This document shows positions 36,997 through 45,027 of a DNA stretch of 45,027 nt, one piece after another; position 1 is the first letter of the stretch, and each line of letters opens with the position of its first letter. Source of the DNA: CAYUAI01 sp964442745 (GTDB lineage Bacteria > Pseudomonadota > Gammaproteobacteria > S012-40). The notes below the pieces were generated by a model, which searched no databases, had not been told where the DNA came from, and saw only the letters and a program-made list of their open reading frames with translations. Where the stretch lies: positions 1 to 45,027 of the forward strand of contig CAYUAI010000027.1 of the NCBI GenBank assembly GCA_964442745.1, given 5' to 3'. The position numbers and the translations under genes are program-made.

Positions 36997-39653
36997 CACA
37001 ACAAACGGTCGTAACCACTGAAGCCCCTGAGCCAGCAATCGCTCAACCATTATCCGCAATCGCAGAACCCTTTATTCAGGCAATCATTGATGCCCACCAA
37101 CGATTAACCAGTTGGCGACAACGCCTCACCTGGATACAAGAAACACTTACCAACCCAGCGTTTGACGCCACCCCTGAACAATTGACAGCCCTGGCTATTT
37201 ACTTGCGTTTCCTTGGCACCGGGGAAGCCTCTTGTCAGGAAGATGGTCGGCATTTTCGGCCTAATCATCACGCTCAGGCTGCGATGCATATCGAAGCCGC
37301 TTTAGCACAACGACAAACACCAGATAACGCCTGGTTATTACGCAAAATTTATCCATGGCTACCTTCTCATGAGGCAGAGTTTCGCCATCGTGAACCGCTG
37401 ACACGCATCCGTGATATCGCCCATCGCAACGACATACCACACGCACTCAAACAAGAAATCAAACATCGATTGCAAAACAAACTACATCGCTGCGCTGGCC
37501 CTGAAGATTTAAAAACCTCGGCAGATATATTAAAACGTATCACCGAATCACCCAATGATTATTCATCGGAATTTATCGAACAATTCAAAATTTTCCATGA
37601 AGAATTACTGGAATTCTTTAATGCGTCCCAGCTCGACAAACGACTCAACATCCTTGCCGAACAACTCGATCAACCACAAAACCCGCACATCTTCGCCATA
37701 CTTACCTTGAAATCGCAAACCCATCGGAGCGATACCCAACAACTTGAACTGATTAAGCATGTCACCGAATTAAGAAAATTAATTTCCGGCCAAACAACCC
37801 CGGAAGATAGCTCACTCACACAACAACGGCGTCTTTGTGATATTGCGCTGGAAGAATTTTCTTTCGTTTTGTTAAGCGATATGGCTAATCGATTAACACA
37901 ATTCGCCGACCATAATGCCTGGCCAGTTTTTTTACACAGCTTGATCTATGCCATAGATAATGCACGACTCAGCCAAATTATGGCGCAAGAATGTGGCATA
38001 CTCTCAGCCGAACTCAACCGATGGTCGAAAGACTTTCAAGCCAACGATGAATTTCAGCTACTGCGCCTGAAAGCTAGCCTAGAACGCAGTAAGCGACTCA
38101 CTGAACAATATGCCGATAAAGTATTAAACTTATTTCCAGCTCGCGTACAAAGCCTCGGTCGCGCTTTGCAAGTCAGCGAACATGCCATTGAGATTTTTTG
38201 TGAAAACGATATCCGGGCAAATATCATTTTCCAAATGGCTAAACTGATACAAATGGGACTCGATCCCATCCGTACGGCACTTAAACTACCCGCTTGGGAA
38301 ACGGTTGTGCCGGGTACCATCACCGGCAAGCTGGTGCAGGTGACTCACATTGAAGCGCTTATCCATCCATCAGAAACGGTGATTGTCATGCTAGATCGAG
38401 TCACCGGGGATGAAGAAATCCCCAACCATGTCGGCGGACTGGTGATCACCCAGGCGATTCCTTATTTGTCTCATCTTGCGGTGCGAGCCCGTCAAAAACA
38501 AGTGCCTTTTGTGATGGCTAACGATCAAAAACAACAAACAGATTTGATGCCATTACAAGGAAAAACCATTCAGTTATTCGCCACCGCCGATCAGGTCAAA
38601 TTCCAGGAAACCAGCGTTCCACGGACAAGCTCCCATGAAAAAATCATCCACCCAGCGATGACCCTGCCATCGGTAACATTGACGGAGCAAATACAACTGT
38701 ATCCACTGTCGACCGCCACCCCAGCCATCTGTGGCAGCAAAGCCAGCAATGCAGGCTTATTAATCAACTATGCCGAACAATCCCATGGCTTATTTCAAGC
38801 ACCCCAAGGCATGATCATGCCATTTGGCATCATGGAGCATTGCTTAGCTAAACAGTCAGAACTCGCCAGTGAATATGCCCGATTGCAGACAAAAATCATC
38901 GCAGCACCCCCTCAAGCGTTAGACCCACTGCTCACAAAAATGCGAGCATTGATACAACAAATTGCGGTGCCTCATCCTATCATTGAACAACTGACTGAGT
39001 TTTTTGGTGAGTCTACGCTGTTAGCGGTACGCTCCAGCGCCAATGGAGAAGACTTAGCACAATTCGCTGGCGCCGGCTTATATGATTCCGTTGTCGGTGT
39101 GACTGCCCAGCAAAGCACGACGGCCATTCAACAGGTATGGAGTTCACTTTGGAGCCGTACCGCCACACTCAGCCGAAAAAATGCGGGGATTAAACATAAC
39201 CAAATCCATATGGCGATACTTTTTCAAGAAATGATTGAGCCCGAACTTGCTTTTATTATGCACACCTCAGACCCCATGCATGGCACATCAAACTCGGCTT
39301 GGGTCGAATTAGCCATTGGTCTTGGAGATACCCTTGCCTCCGCTTGGCAACCGGGCAGCCCTTACCGAATTCGCTGCGATCGACACACCGGCCAAAGCCA
39401 GCTCTTGAGTTGCGCTAATTTTTCTTTTGCGCGACACGCTAACCAAGCTCAGGGAAGTTTTAGTGAACTAATTAATTACACAACGGTACCCTTTTCTACC
39501 CAGCCAGCCCGCCTTCAATCATTGGCACAACCGCTCGCCAAAATTGCAAGTTACCTAGAATCCGTATTTGATTACCCGCAGGATGTGGAAGGGGCGATTC
39601 GCCACAATAGCTTCTATGTTTTACAAGCCAGAGCACAACAAGGATTAAGCTGA
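36962..39653 (+). CDS. Second glucan dikinase, phosphoglucan, water dikinase (PWD)-like
   Basis: PWD (EC 2.7.9.5) phosphorylates C3 of glucosyl units in glucan already phosphorylated by GWD. The frame to TGA 39651-39653 is open from 36939 but has no ATG, GTG or TTG before TTG 37182 (823 residues from there). Yet conserved protein starts earlier (AEPFIQAIIDAHQRLTSWRQ, just before the YLRFLGTG motif). ATG 36962 would give a natural start (MEKKTQYSTNVTQQ) if the A10 run at 36966-36975 had nine As, so the coordinates given assume one slip. Domains: a helical N-half with YLRFLGTGEASCQEDGRHFR, then the phosphohistidine motif IPYLSHLAVRARQKQVPF (His at 431 counted from TTG 37182), and the C-terminal nucleotide-binding domain (SKASNAGLL, AVRSSANGEDLAQFAGAGLY, YPQDVEGAIRHNSFYVLQAR). 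It lacks the N-terminal CBM20 of plant PWD. Confidence 0.88.
36966..36975 (+). other. A10 homopolymer at the start of the second dikinase
   Basis: Ten consecutive As lie 4 bases after an ATG (36962), inside the overlap of the TIM-barrel gene end and the second dikinase start. With ten As the ATG frame ends early at a TGA; with nine it enters the dikinase frame. It is either a real slippage site, an inactivating indel, or a sequencing/assembly error. Confidence 0.6.
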
Positions 39654-40693
39654 TGCGCACTTCACTCCCTAAATTACTCGCGATGTTAAGCATTCAAGCC
39701 CCCATCAAAGGCGATGAAACCCTGCTACGTCTAGCGCAATATCGCTTGGCAGACGCCGGGCTCGGCGGAGAGTTTTACCCTGGAAGCCCCGGTCATTTAC
39801 GTCACTTATTGTCATTTCGTCCTGGAGAATTCGCTTGCGTTGCCCATTTGCCACGAGGCATTAATCTGCTGAGCACGTCAGGACGGGAAACCATCCAACA
39901 ATTTGCCGAAGTCGCCGCCGGACAACTGCATGGCATACTACTGCACGATCAAACCACATTTGCTGATCAGCCACAACAGACCCTCAATGCGATGCGCGAT
40001 ATGGAACATCGGCTCAGTGGACTGGCCCAAGCTCCCCGGGTTTTCATCGAATACGCAGCGGGTTTAGCACCGGAGTTTTTTGCTTCACTGTTTGAAGAAA
40101 CCGCCGATTTATCAAAGGTATGTGCTGCGATTGATATTTCCCACGTCGGCATCCATCTTTGCCGCCAACAATACGCCCAACAACATCCCAATGAAGATGT
40201 ATGTCGCCTGCGTCCGGATCACCCAGATTTACCTAAAAAAATCGATGCCATCCAAGACGCCGTGGCGGCCACACAAGCCTTGGTTAACAGATTCGTCGAA
40301 CGCCTATCACGGCTTGATAAACCGCTGCATTTCCATCTCCACGATGGCCACCCCTTGTCCACTTTTAGTCTATTTGGCGTCTCTGATCATCTGAGTTTTC
40401 TTCAGTCAATCCGCTTGCCATTTGCTTATCAAGGACGACACACGCTGGATGGGATCTTCGGGGTCAATGGGCTCACCAAACTAATACACACCGTCATGCA
40501 ACAACGCTCGGCTGAACAATTATCATTCACCGTCGAAATGCATCCACAAGCCGGTCACACACCTCTCGGGGAATATGCCTCACTGTTCTCCCATTGGCGA
40601 GATACCAGCCAAGCGACCCATATGAATTATTGGTTGGACATGCTCACCAACAATGCCACCCTAGTCCGTCATGCCTGCCAGACAGCCGCCTGA
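39653..40693 (+). CDS. Xylose-isomerase-like TIM-barrel protein, second copy
   Basis: A 346-residue protein whose ATG shares one base with the TGA of the second dikinase (TGATG) and has AAGGA 8 bases upstream. The barrel metal ligands of the sugar phosphate isomerase/epimerase superfamily can be placed: Glu in VFIEYAAGL, Asp in AAIDISHVGIHL, His in PLHFHLHDGHPLSTFSLFG and Glu in FTVEMHPQAGHTPLGE. It is much diverged from the first TIM-barrel protein and longer, so they probably catalyse different steps. It is the last gene of the operon; 40694-40850 has no further gene. The substrate is unknown. A phosphosugar isomerase or epimerase linked to glucan turnover is the most economical guess. Confidence 0.8.
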   Translation: MRTSLPKLLAMLSIQAPIKGDETLLRLAQYRLADAGLGGEFYPGSPGHLRHLLSFRPGEFACVAHLPRGINLLSTSGRETIQQFAEVAAGQLHGILLHDQTTFADQPQQTLNAMRDMEHRLSGLAQAPRVFIEYAAGLAPEFFASLFEETADLSKVCAAIDISHVGIHLCRQQYAQQHPNEDVCRLRPDHPDLPKKIDAIQDAVAATQALVNRFVERLSRLDKPLHFHLHDGHPLSTFSLFGVSDHLSFLQSIRLPFAYQGRHTLDGIFGVNGLTKLIHTVMQQRSAEQLSFTVEMHPQAGHTPLGEYASLFSHWRDTSQATHMNYWLDMLTNNATLVRHACQTAA

Positions 40694-40850
40694 AAATTAT
40701 TTAAAGCAAGAATATAAAAAATAGCGTTAGCGGTGATTTATCACTTGATTAGTCTTTGTGAAAATTTTATTTTTTTACAAAAACTTAACTGAGTTACCCA
40801 CAGCTTATGCACGCTTTCTGTGAATAACATGGATGAGCAAAATTAATACG

Positions 40851-41570
40851 TTATGCCAGTAAATGTAGGGCGTTTTCGAAATTAACCTGTTCCGATCGTT
40901 GGGCAATTTGTTGGTAGGAGGCCACAGCAGTATAATAATTGGCCGACTTCGGGTCAGTAAACTCAATGGACGCCGGATTATTATTGCTTTGATTACTCGT
41001 ATTATTTGAACGACTTTCAGCAATCTCCGCTTGGGCATTGGCGGCCATCGCCACCGCTTGAGCCGCCACCGCCCGGTCTTGTGAAGAAGGATCAGCCGGT
41101 GCCGTCGCCGCCGCCTGAATGCGATTCGCTTTTTGTAATGAGGCCTCAGGATCATCACGAACCGTACTGGTGTCGATTTGTACTTCGCCACCCACAGCAT
41201 AATTTTTGCCATCAGGCCCGCTCTGGTATTCATAAGTGGGGCTGCCTTTGGCATATTGCCCAGCCACAGCCTTATGCGCCGCTTCATGGGTTCTCACTTC
41301 CCTGTCACGCTGACTGAGTTCCCGGACTTGTTTTTCTTCCTCTTCGGTCAGCGTATTGCGGCTATCTTTGCTTTGCTTGGTTTCCTCATCGTGCTCTGTC
41401 GTTTGCTTCTGCCTCGCCGCCTCACTAAAATTTACCGTATCATCTCGAAGAAATGAGGAAGTTTCCGCTTGAGACACGCGATTATCTAATAATTCATTAG
41501 ACTCCTCCTCAAGCGCCATCGAATGATACTTAACCGTAGATAAACTTAATACTTGGGCGATGGTGGTCAT
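40851..41570 (-). CDS. SprA-related putative metalloprotease
   Basis: The 239-residue product belongs to the SprA-related/CJM1_0395 family. An acidic low-complexity N-terminus is followed by the diagnostic block RELSQRDREVRTHEAAHKAV, where H-E-A-A-H is an HExxH zinc motif, then AGQYAKGSPTYEYQSGPDGK, YAVGGEVQIDTS, and an alanine-rich helical C-terminal part (AVAAQAVAMAANAQAEIAES). No signal peptide is seen. The function is unknown; family members are found in many Proteobacteria. A second ORF over 40805-41287 is a shadow frame. It ends 157 bases after the glucan operon on the opposite strand, so the two units converge. Confidence 0.85.
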   Translation of the reverse strand: MTTIAQVLSLSTVKYHSMALEEESNELLDNRVSQAETSSFLRDDTVNFSEAARQKQTTEHDEETKQSKDSRNTLTEEEEKQVRELSQRDREVRTHEAAHKAVAGQYAKGSPTYEYQSGPDGKNYAVGGEVQIDTSTVRDDPEASLQKANRIQAAATAPADPSSQDRAVAAQAVAMAANAQAEIAESRSNNTSNQSNNNPASIEFTDPKSANYYTAVASYQQIAQRSEQVNFENALHLLA

Positions 41571-41711
41571 GCCAGAAAACTCATCATGCAGCTACATCCA
41601 GTCAAATGGCCTATCATTATTATCTTCCGCCTTTAATCATTCACCAGATAAGCTGATTGAGCTTTATATCGACAAGCGGTTGGTCCACTGAACGCTTTTC
41701 TCGCAAAACCG

Positions 41712-41722
41712 CCCCCCCCCCC
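41712..41722. repeat. C11 homopolymer between genes
   Basis: Eleven consecutive Cs in AT-rich intergenic DNA between argS and the SprA-type gene. Such runs are prone to length change and to sequencing error. It is about 140 bases upstream of the SprA-type gene start on the minus strand. Confidence 0.6.
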
Positions 41723-41759
41723 GGACTGGGCCAAGACTGAAATTACCTTAATCACCATG

Positions 41760-41787
41760 AATAACACCTCGCTCATGGGGTGTTATT
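41760..41787 (-). terminator. Stem-loop at the end of argS
   Basis: AATAACACC (41760-41768) pairs with GGTGTTATT (41779-41787) across a 10-base loop. The stem includes part of the argS stop codon region. On the minus strand no U-run follows. On the plus strand it is followed by ACATTTTTT, which would make it a terminator in that direction; it may act both ways. Confidence 0.5.
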
Positions 41788-43561
41788 ACATTTTTTCGAG
41801 TACTCGAATCCCCAATAAGGCCAACCCTTGTTCAAGGGTACGAGCAGTCAAGTCACAGAGCAATAAGCGGGTCAATCGACTCGCGTCAGAATCCGCTTTT
41901 AACACCGAACAAGCTTCGTAAAAACTGGAAAATGTGGTGGCTAACTCATAAAGATAAGTGCATAACCGATGAGGTTCTAAATGCTCTGCCACGGCGCTCA
42001 ATGCTGACCCGAATTGCAATAATTTTAAGCAAAGTGCTTTTTCTTCGGCTTTGACAATATGCAATTGATCCGCCGTTTTAATACGATCCAGCGGATTGCT
42101 AGGCTCCTGACTGGCGGCTTTGCGGAAAATAGAACGCACTCGGGTATACGCGTACTGCAAATAGGGTGCAGTATTACCTTCCATCGCCAACATGCGTTGC
42201 CAGGAAAAAATATAATCTTTCACTCGATCACTGGATAAATCTGCATATTTAATCGCGCCCATGCCCACCGTTTTGGCAATCACGGTTTGTTCTTGATCGC
42301 TGAGTTGAGCATTTTTCTCTGCCACCACCGACTTGGCTTGTCGTTCTGCCTCATCGATGAGGTCAACCAAACGCACCACCTCACCACTGCGCGTTTTAAA
42401 TGGTCTACCATCTTCACCTAATACACTGCCAAACGGCACGTGCTCTACCCTCACCTGGTCCGTTAGCCAACCCGCCATTTCGCCAGTCTTAAAAATCATG
42501 GAAAAATGCTGGCTTTGCCGCGCATCAGTAATATAAATAAGACGCTCGGCCTTGAGTGACTGAATACGATATCGCAAACACGCTAAATCTGTGGTGGCAT
42601 ATAGATAACCACCATCCGATTTCTGAATAATGAGTGGCAACGGTTGATTATCGCGCCCAACAAACCCCGGTAAATATACCACGGTCGCCCCTTGATCTGG
42701 CTTTGCCAGCCCTTGTGCTTTTAACTCACTCACCGTATCGGACAACAAGTCATTATAAGCGCTTTCACCTTTCACATCGCTGTCTTGCAAGGTCACATCT
42801 AACCGCGCATAGACCGCACTGAAATACTGCCGAGACTGTGCCACCAGCGATTGCCAGATGGCTAAGGTATCGACATCACCTTGCTGCAAGGCCACCACCC
42901 GCTGGCGGCTGCGCTCGGCAAAGGCGGGATCTTCGTCAAACTGTTTTTTCGCCGCTTTATAAAGTGCATTTAAATCACGGTAATTTTGATTAACAGCGGT
43001 TTCATTACCCACTTGCCAACCCTTCTCCAACAAATACTCAATCAACATACCAAACTGAGTTCCCCAATCACCCACATGGTTCTGACGAATCACCTGATGG
43101 CCTAAAAATTCCAACACTCGCACCACCGCATCGCCAATGATGGTACTGCGTAAATGACCGACATGCATCTCTTTGGCCACATTCGGTGCGGAAAAATCCA
43201 CCACCACCATTTGCGGACGAGAATCCGGCAAAACCCCCAACCGGGAATCTTGCGACAAAGCCAATAATTGCTGGCTTAATACGCTGGGCAACAAACGCAA
43301 ATTAATAAAACCTGGACCCGCAATTTCCGGTGGCTCACAAATGTCCGCTAACTGCAATTGCTGGCAGACCTGATCCGCTAACTCTCTTGGTGAGCATTTT
43401 AGTTGTTTAGCTAACCCCATCGCGAAATTCGCTTGGTAATCACCAAAACGTGAATTTTGTGTCGCACGCAACTGCGGGTTGAAGTTTGTGTAAGCTTCCC
43501 CAAAGGCCTGGGTAAAAGCCTGCTGAAAACGTTTTTCTATGGTTCGAAATAATTCACTCAT
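41786..43561 (-). CDS. argS: Arginine-tRNA ligase
   Basis: ArgS (EC 6.1.1.19) charges tRNA-Arg with arginine. From ATG 43561 the protein has 591 residues, a normal bacterial length. It shows the N-terminal Add-1 domain (MSELFRTIEKRFQQAFTQAF), the HIGH-type signature in NVAKEMHVGHLRSTIIGDAV, HVGDWGTQFGMLIEYL, the KMSKS-equivalent RPFKTRSGEVVRL and the C-terminal DALR anticodon-binding domain (YLQYAYTRVRSIFRKA, FSSFYEACSVL). The frame is open to 43621, but those 20 extra residues are not conserved. It is the only core housekeeping gene in the window. Confidence 0.97.
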   Translation of the reverse strand: MSELFRTIEKRFQQAFTQAFGEAYTNFNPQLRATQNSRFGDYQANFAMGLAKQLKCSPRELADQVCQQLQLADICEPPEIAGPGFINLRLLPSVLSQQLLALSQDSRLGVLPDSRPQMVVVDFSAPNVAKEMHVGHLRSTIIGDAVVRVLEFLGHQVIRQNHVGDWGTQFGMLIEYLLEKGWQVGNETAVNQNYRDLNALYKAAKKQFDEDPAFAERSRQRVVALQQGDVDTLAIWQSLVAQSRQYFSAVYARLDVTLQDSDVKGESAYNDLLSDTVSELKAQGLAKPDQGATVVYLPGFVGRDNQPLPLIIQKSDGGYLYATTDLACLRYRIQSLKAERLIYITDARQSQHFSMIFKTGEMAGWLTDQVRVEHVPFGSVLGEDGRPFKTRSGEVVRLVDLIDEAERQAKSVVAEKNAQLSDQEQTVIAKTVGMGAIKYADLSSDRVKDYIFSWQRMLAMEGNTAPYLQYAYTRVRSIFRKAASQEPSNPLDRIKTADQLHIVKAEEKALCLKLLQFGSALSAVAEHLEPHRLCTYLYELATTFSSFYEACSVLKADSDASRLTRLLLCDLTARTLEQGLALLGIRVLEKM

Positions 43562-43928
43562 TAATTTAACTGTCAGGTTATAGTGCTGAATATAAACAGC
43601 ACAAAGATGAAGCAATAACATCGTTGATATTTTGCGCTTGACGGCATAGACTCAAGCCGAAATTTTGATCACGCTGCCTCACTTTAATTTAAAATTACGA
43701 GCAATCAAAAAGTTAAAATTCTAACTACGATAATTTAGGACATACCACCATCGCGAATATTGATTGCGTTTAACCGCCTCGATACCGATCACCTCCCCAA
43801 ATAACCAGCAAGCTACAATAATTATATTTTTTAACCATTTGTATCATACCAAGTAGGTTTTTTCAAAAGATATTGCTATCATGCCTACCGCTAAAAATGA
43901 TTGAATACAAACAGCCAAGGAGGCAAAC
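43562..43928. other. Divergent intergenic region, argS / NUC-like gene
   Basis: These 367 bases hold the promoters of argS (minus) and the next gene (plus). The sequence is AT-rich, and no other gene or RNA was recognised. A strong AAGGAGG ribosome-binding sequence sits at 43917-43923, 5 bases before the next ATG. Confidence 0.4.
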
Positions 43929-44936
43929 ATGCGATCAGCGATGGTACTTTTTATCAGCGGACTAACATTCGGCTGTATGGACAGTGTAAAGCAAAACGAT
44001 ACCGACCCCAATCAAACCGGCACGCCAAGCATTGTGACTCATACCGAAATCTTTGACAGTCGCCCTAACACCCAATGCGGTAACCATCTATTCGCAGGAA
44101 ATCCAGCGAACGCTGATCAAATACTCTGCAGGAAAGGCTATGCCGTGGGCTATAATTTCCAGAAAAAATTAGCCAATTGGGTAGCCTATCATCTCACCAG
44201 AAATTCAGTAAACGCCGACATCAGTGTCACGGAAAATTATCAGGAAGATAATGACATCCCATCAGGCCTAAGAGCAAAATTAACAGACTATAATAACTCG
44301 GACTACCATTACGGACAACTCGCACATTTTTCCACAGTCGGCTTTAATGTCACTGCTCGCCAGGAATCTTTTTTACTCTCCAATACCACCCCTCAGCAAG
44401 CGGATTTCACCAATAAGGGCTGGGCTACACTCAATGATTATCTGCAATCCTGCGCCATTGAAAAAAAAGAACTCTACGTGGTCACCGGCCCACTATTTAA
44501 CTCACCGAATCCGCAAACTATCGGCGACGACATCGCGGTACCTGAAGCCTATTATCAAGTCATCTTAAGTCCACGATTTCCACCGACGGGTTTTGCTTTT
44601 AAAATACCCCATCGCTCAATGGAAGATTACGAACTGGAAGACTATGTCACATCCATTGACAACATTGAATTAATGACAGGTATCGATTTTTTCGCCGCAA
44701 TAGAAGATTCCATCGAACAACGCATCGAAGCCGACAGTCGTCCTATCTGTCAACTTCCCTGGACTAAAATCTACTCCAACACAAACTCACAAAGCAACAC
44801 ATTTTCGTGCGGTACAAAATCATTTTGTTCACAAATGTCGAATTGCCAAGAAGCCCGCTTTTATATGAATGCCTGCCGTATTCGCACGCTAGATAGGGAT
44901 AATAATGGTACCCCATGTGAAAGTATTTGCCGATAA
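43929..44936 (+). CDS. Secreted DNA/RNA non-specific nuclease-fold protein with Excalibur domain, active site altered
   Basis: The 335-residue product begins with a short hydrophobic signal (MRSAMVLFISGLTFGC), perhaps with a weak lipobox. Residues about 50-250 follow the NUC (beta-beta-alpha-metal) endonuclease family: CGNHLFAGNP, LCRKGYAVGYNFQKKLANWV, then VGFNVTARQESFLLSNTTPQ with the DFTNKGWATLNDYL segment that keeps the metal-binding Asn. Where active members have D-R-G-H-x-A-P, this protein has YHYGQLAHFS, so the catalytic His is Gln and the Asp and Arg are also changed. It is probably not a nuclease. The last 45 residues are an Excalibur calcium-binding domain (FCSQMSNCQEARFYMNAC, DRDNNGTPCESIC). 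It may bind nucleic acid or calcium outside the cell. Confidence 0.85.
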   Translation: MRSAMVLFISGLTFGCMDSVKQNDTDPNQTGTPSIVTHTEIFDSRPNTQCGNHLFAGNPANADQILCRKGYAVGYNFQKKLANWVAYHLTRNSVNADISVTENYQEDNDIPSGLRAKLTDYNNSDYHYGQLAHFSTVGFNVTARQESFLLSNTTPQQADFTNKGWATLNDYLQSCAIEKKELYVVTGPLFNSPNPQTIGDDIAVPEAYYQVILSPRFPPTGFAFKIPHRSMEDYELEDYVTSIDNIELMTGIDFFAAIEDSIEQRIEADSRPICQLPWTKIYSNTNSQSNTFSCGTKSFCSQMSNCQEARFYMNACRIRTLDRDNNGTPCESICR

Positions 44937-45027
44937 AACGATTCTGCAATGATTGTTTTTCAGGTCATTAAGGCATCCCTTTCAAGGTGAATAATTATAC
45001 GTTTCAGTGGTAAGATCTAGCTATTCT

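Noticed and set aside
40805..41287. Arg/Lys-rich 160-codon minus-strand ORF
   Set aside because: Shadow frame of the SprA-type gene, with no family features.
1..45027. tRNA, rRNA, riboswitch or CRISPR features
   Set aside because: None recognised by eye in any intergenic region on either strand; a covariance-model scan (tRNAscan-SE, Infernal) would be decisive and was not possible.

Overview
The window looks like a draft-assembly piece of a moderately AT-rich gammaproteobacterial chromosome. The evidence is the imp-type type VI secretion (T6SS) gene order, the overall gene content, a Uma2 nuclease, two kinds of REP-like palindrome, and a run of 100 Ns. The genus cannot be fixed from the sequence; a Thiotrichales/Methylococcales-like host is only a guess.

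Region 1 (1-17125) is a T6SS locus. On the minus strand are vgrG and the start of a further gene that runs off the left edge. On the plus strand the order is tssA, tssB, tssC, a second tssC-like gene (impD), tagJ/impE, tssE, tssF, tssG, then tssH (clpV) and two hcp genes. Together they encode the baseplate (TssAEFG), sheath (TssBC), sheath-recycling ATPase (ClpV), tube (Hcp) and spike (VgrG). The membrane complex (TssJLM), TssK and PAAR are not in the window. A textbook CRP-type operator with a class II-spaced -10 lies before tssH.

Region 2 (17126-27188) is accessory DNA. It has a frameshifted peptidoglycan-binding-like T6SS cargo remnant cut by REP-like palindromes, a large membrane Sel1-repeat protein, broken coding relics, an ankyrin-repeat putative lipoprotein and a GAF/PAS/GGDEF/EAL protein. 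The N gap inside the last gene appears to be an artefact: its flanks are an identical 55-bp overlap, and collapsing it restores one 1163-residue frame.

Region 3 (27189-40693) is an alpha-glucan locus. GH57 branching-type enzyme and a DUF4912 protein are on the minus strand, divergent from a plus-strand set: glgX-like debranching enzyme, a plant-type alpha-glucan water dikinase (GWD), a xylose-isomerase-like TIM-barrel protein, a second PWD-like dikinase and a second TIM-barrel protein. Genes abut or overlap, so this looks like one operon for making, trimming and phosphorylating a storage polyglucan, with two TIM-barrel enzymes of unknown role. This is the strongest candidate for an undescribed system here.

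Region 4 (40694-45027) holds a SprA-type putative metalloprotease, argS, and a secreted NUC-fold protein with an Excalibur domain whose catalytic histidine is replaced.

A dispersed ~168-bp element with ~30-bp terminal inverted repeats occurs four times (2341, 12841, 20774, 21538), always between genes.
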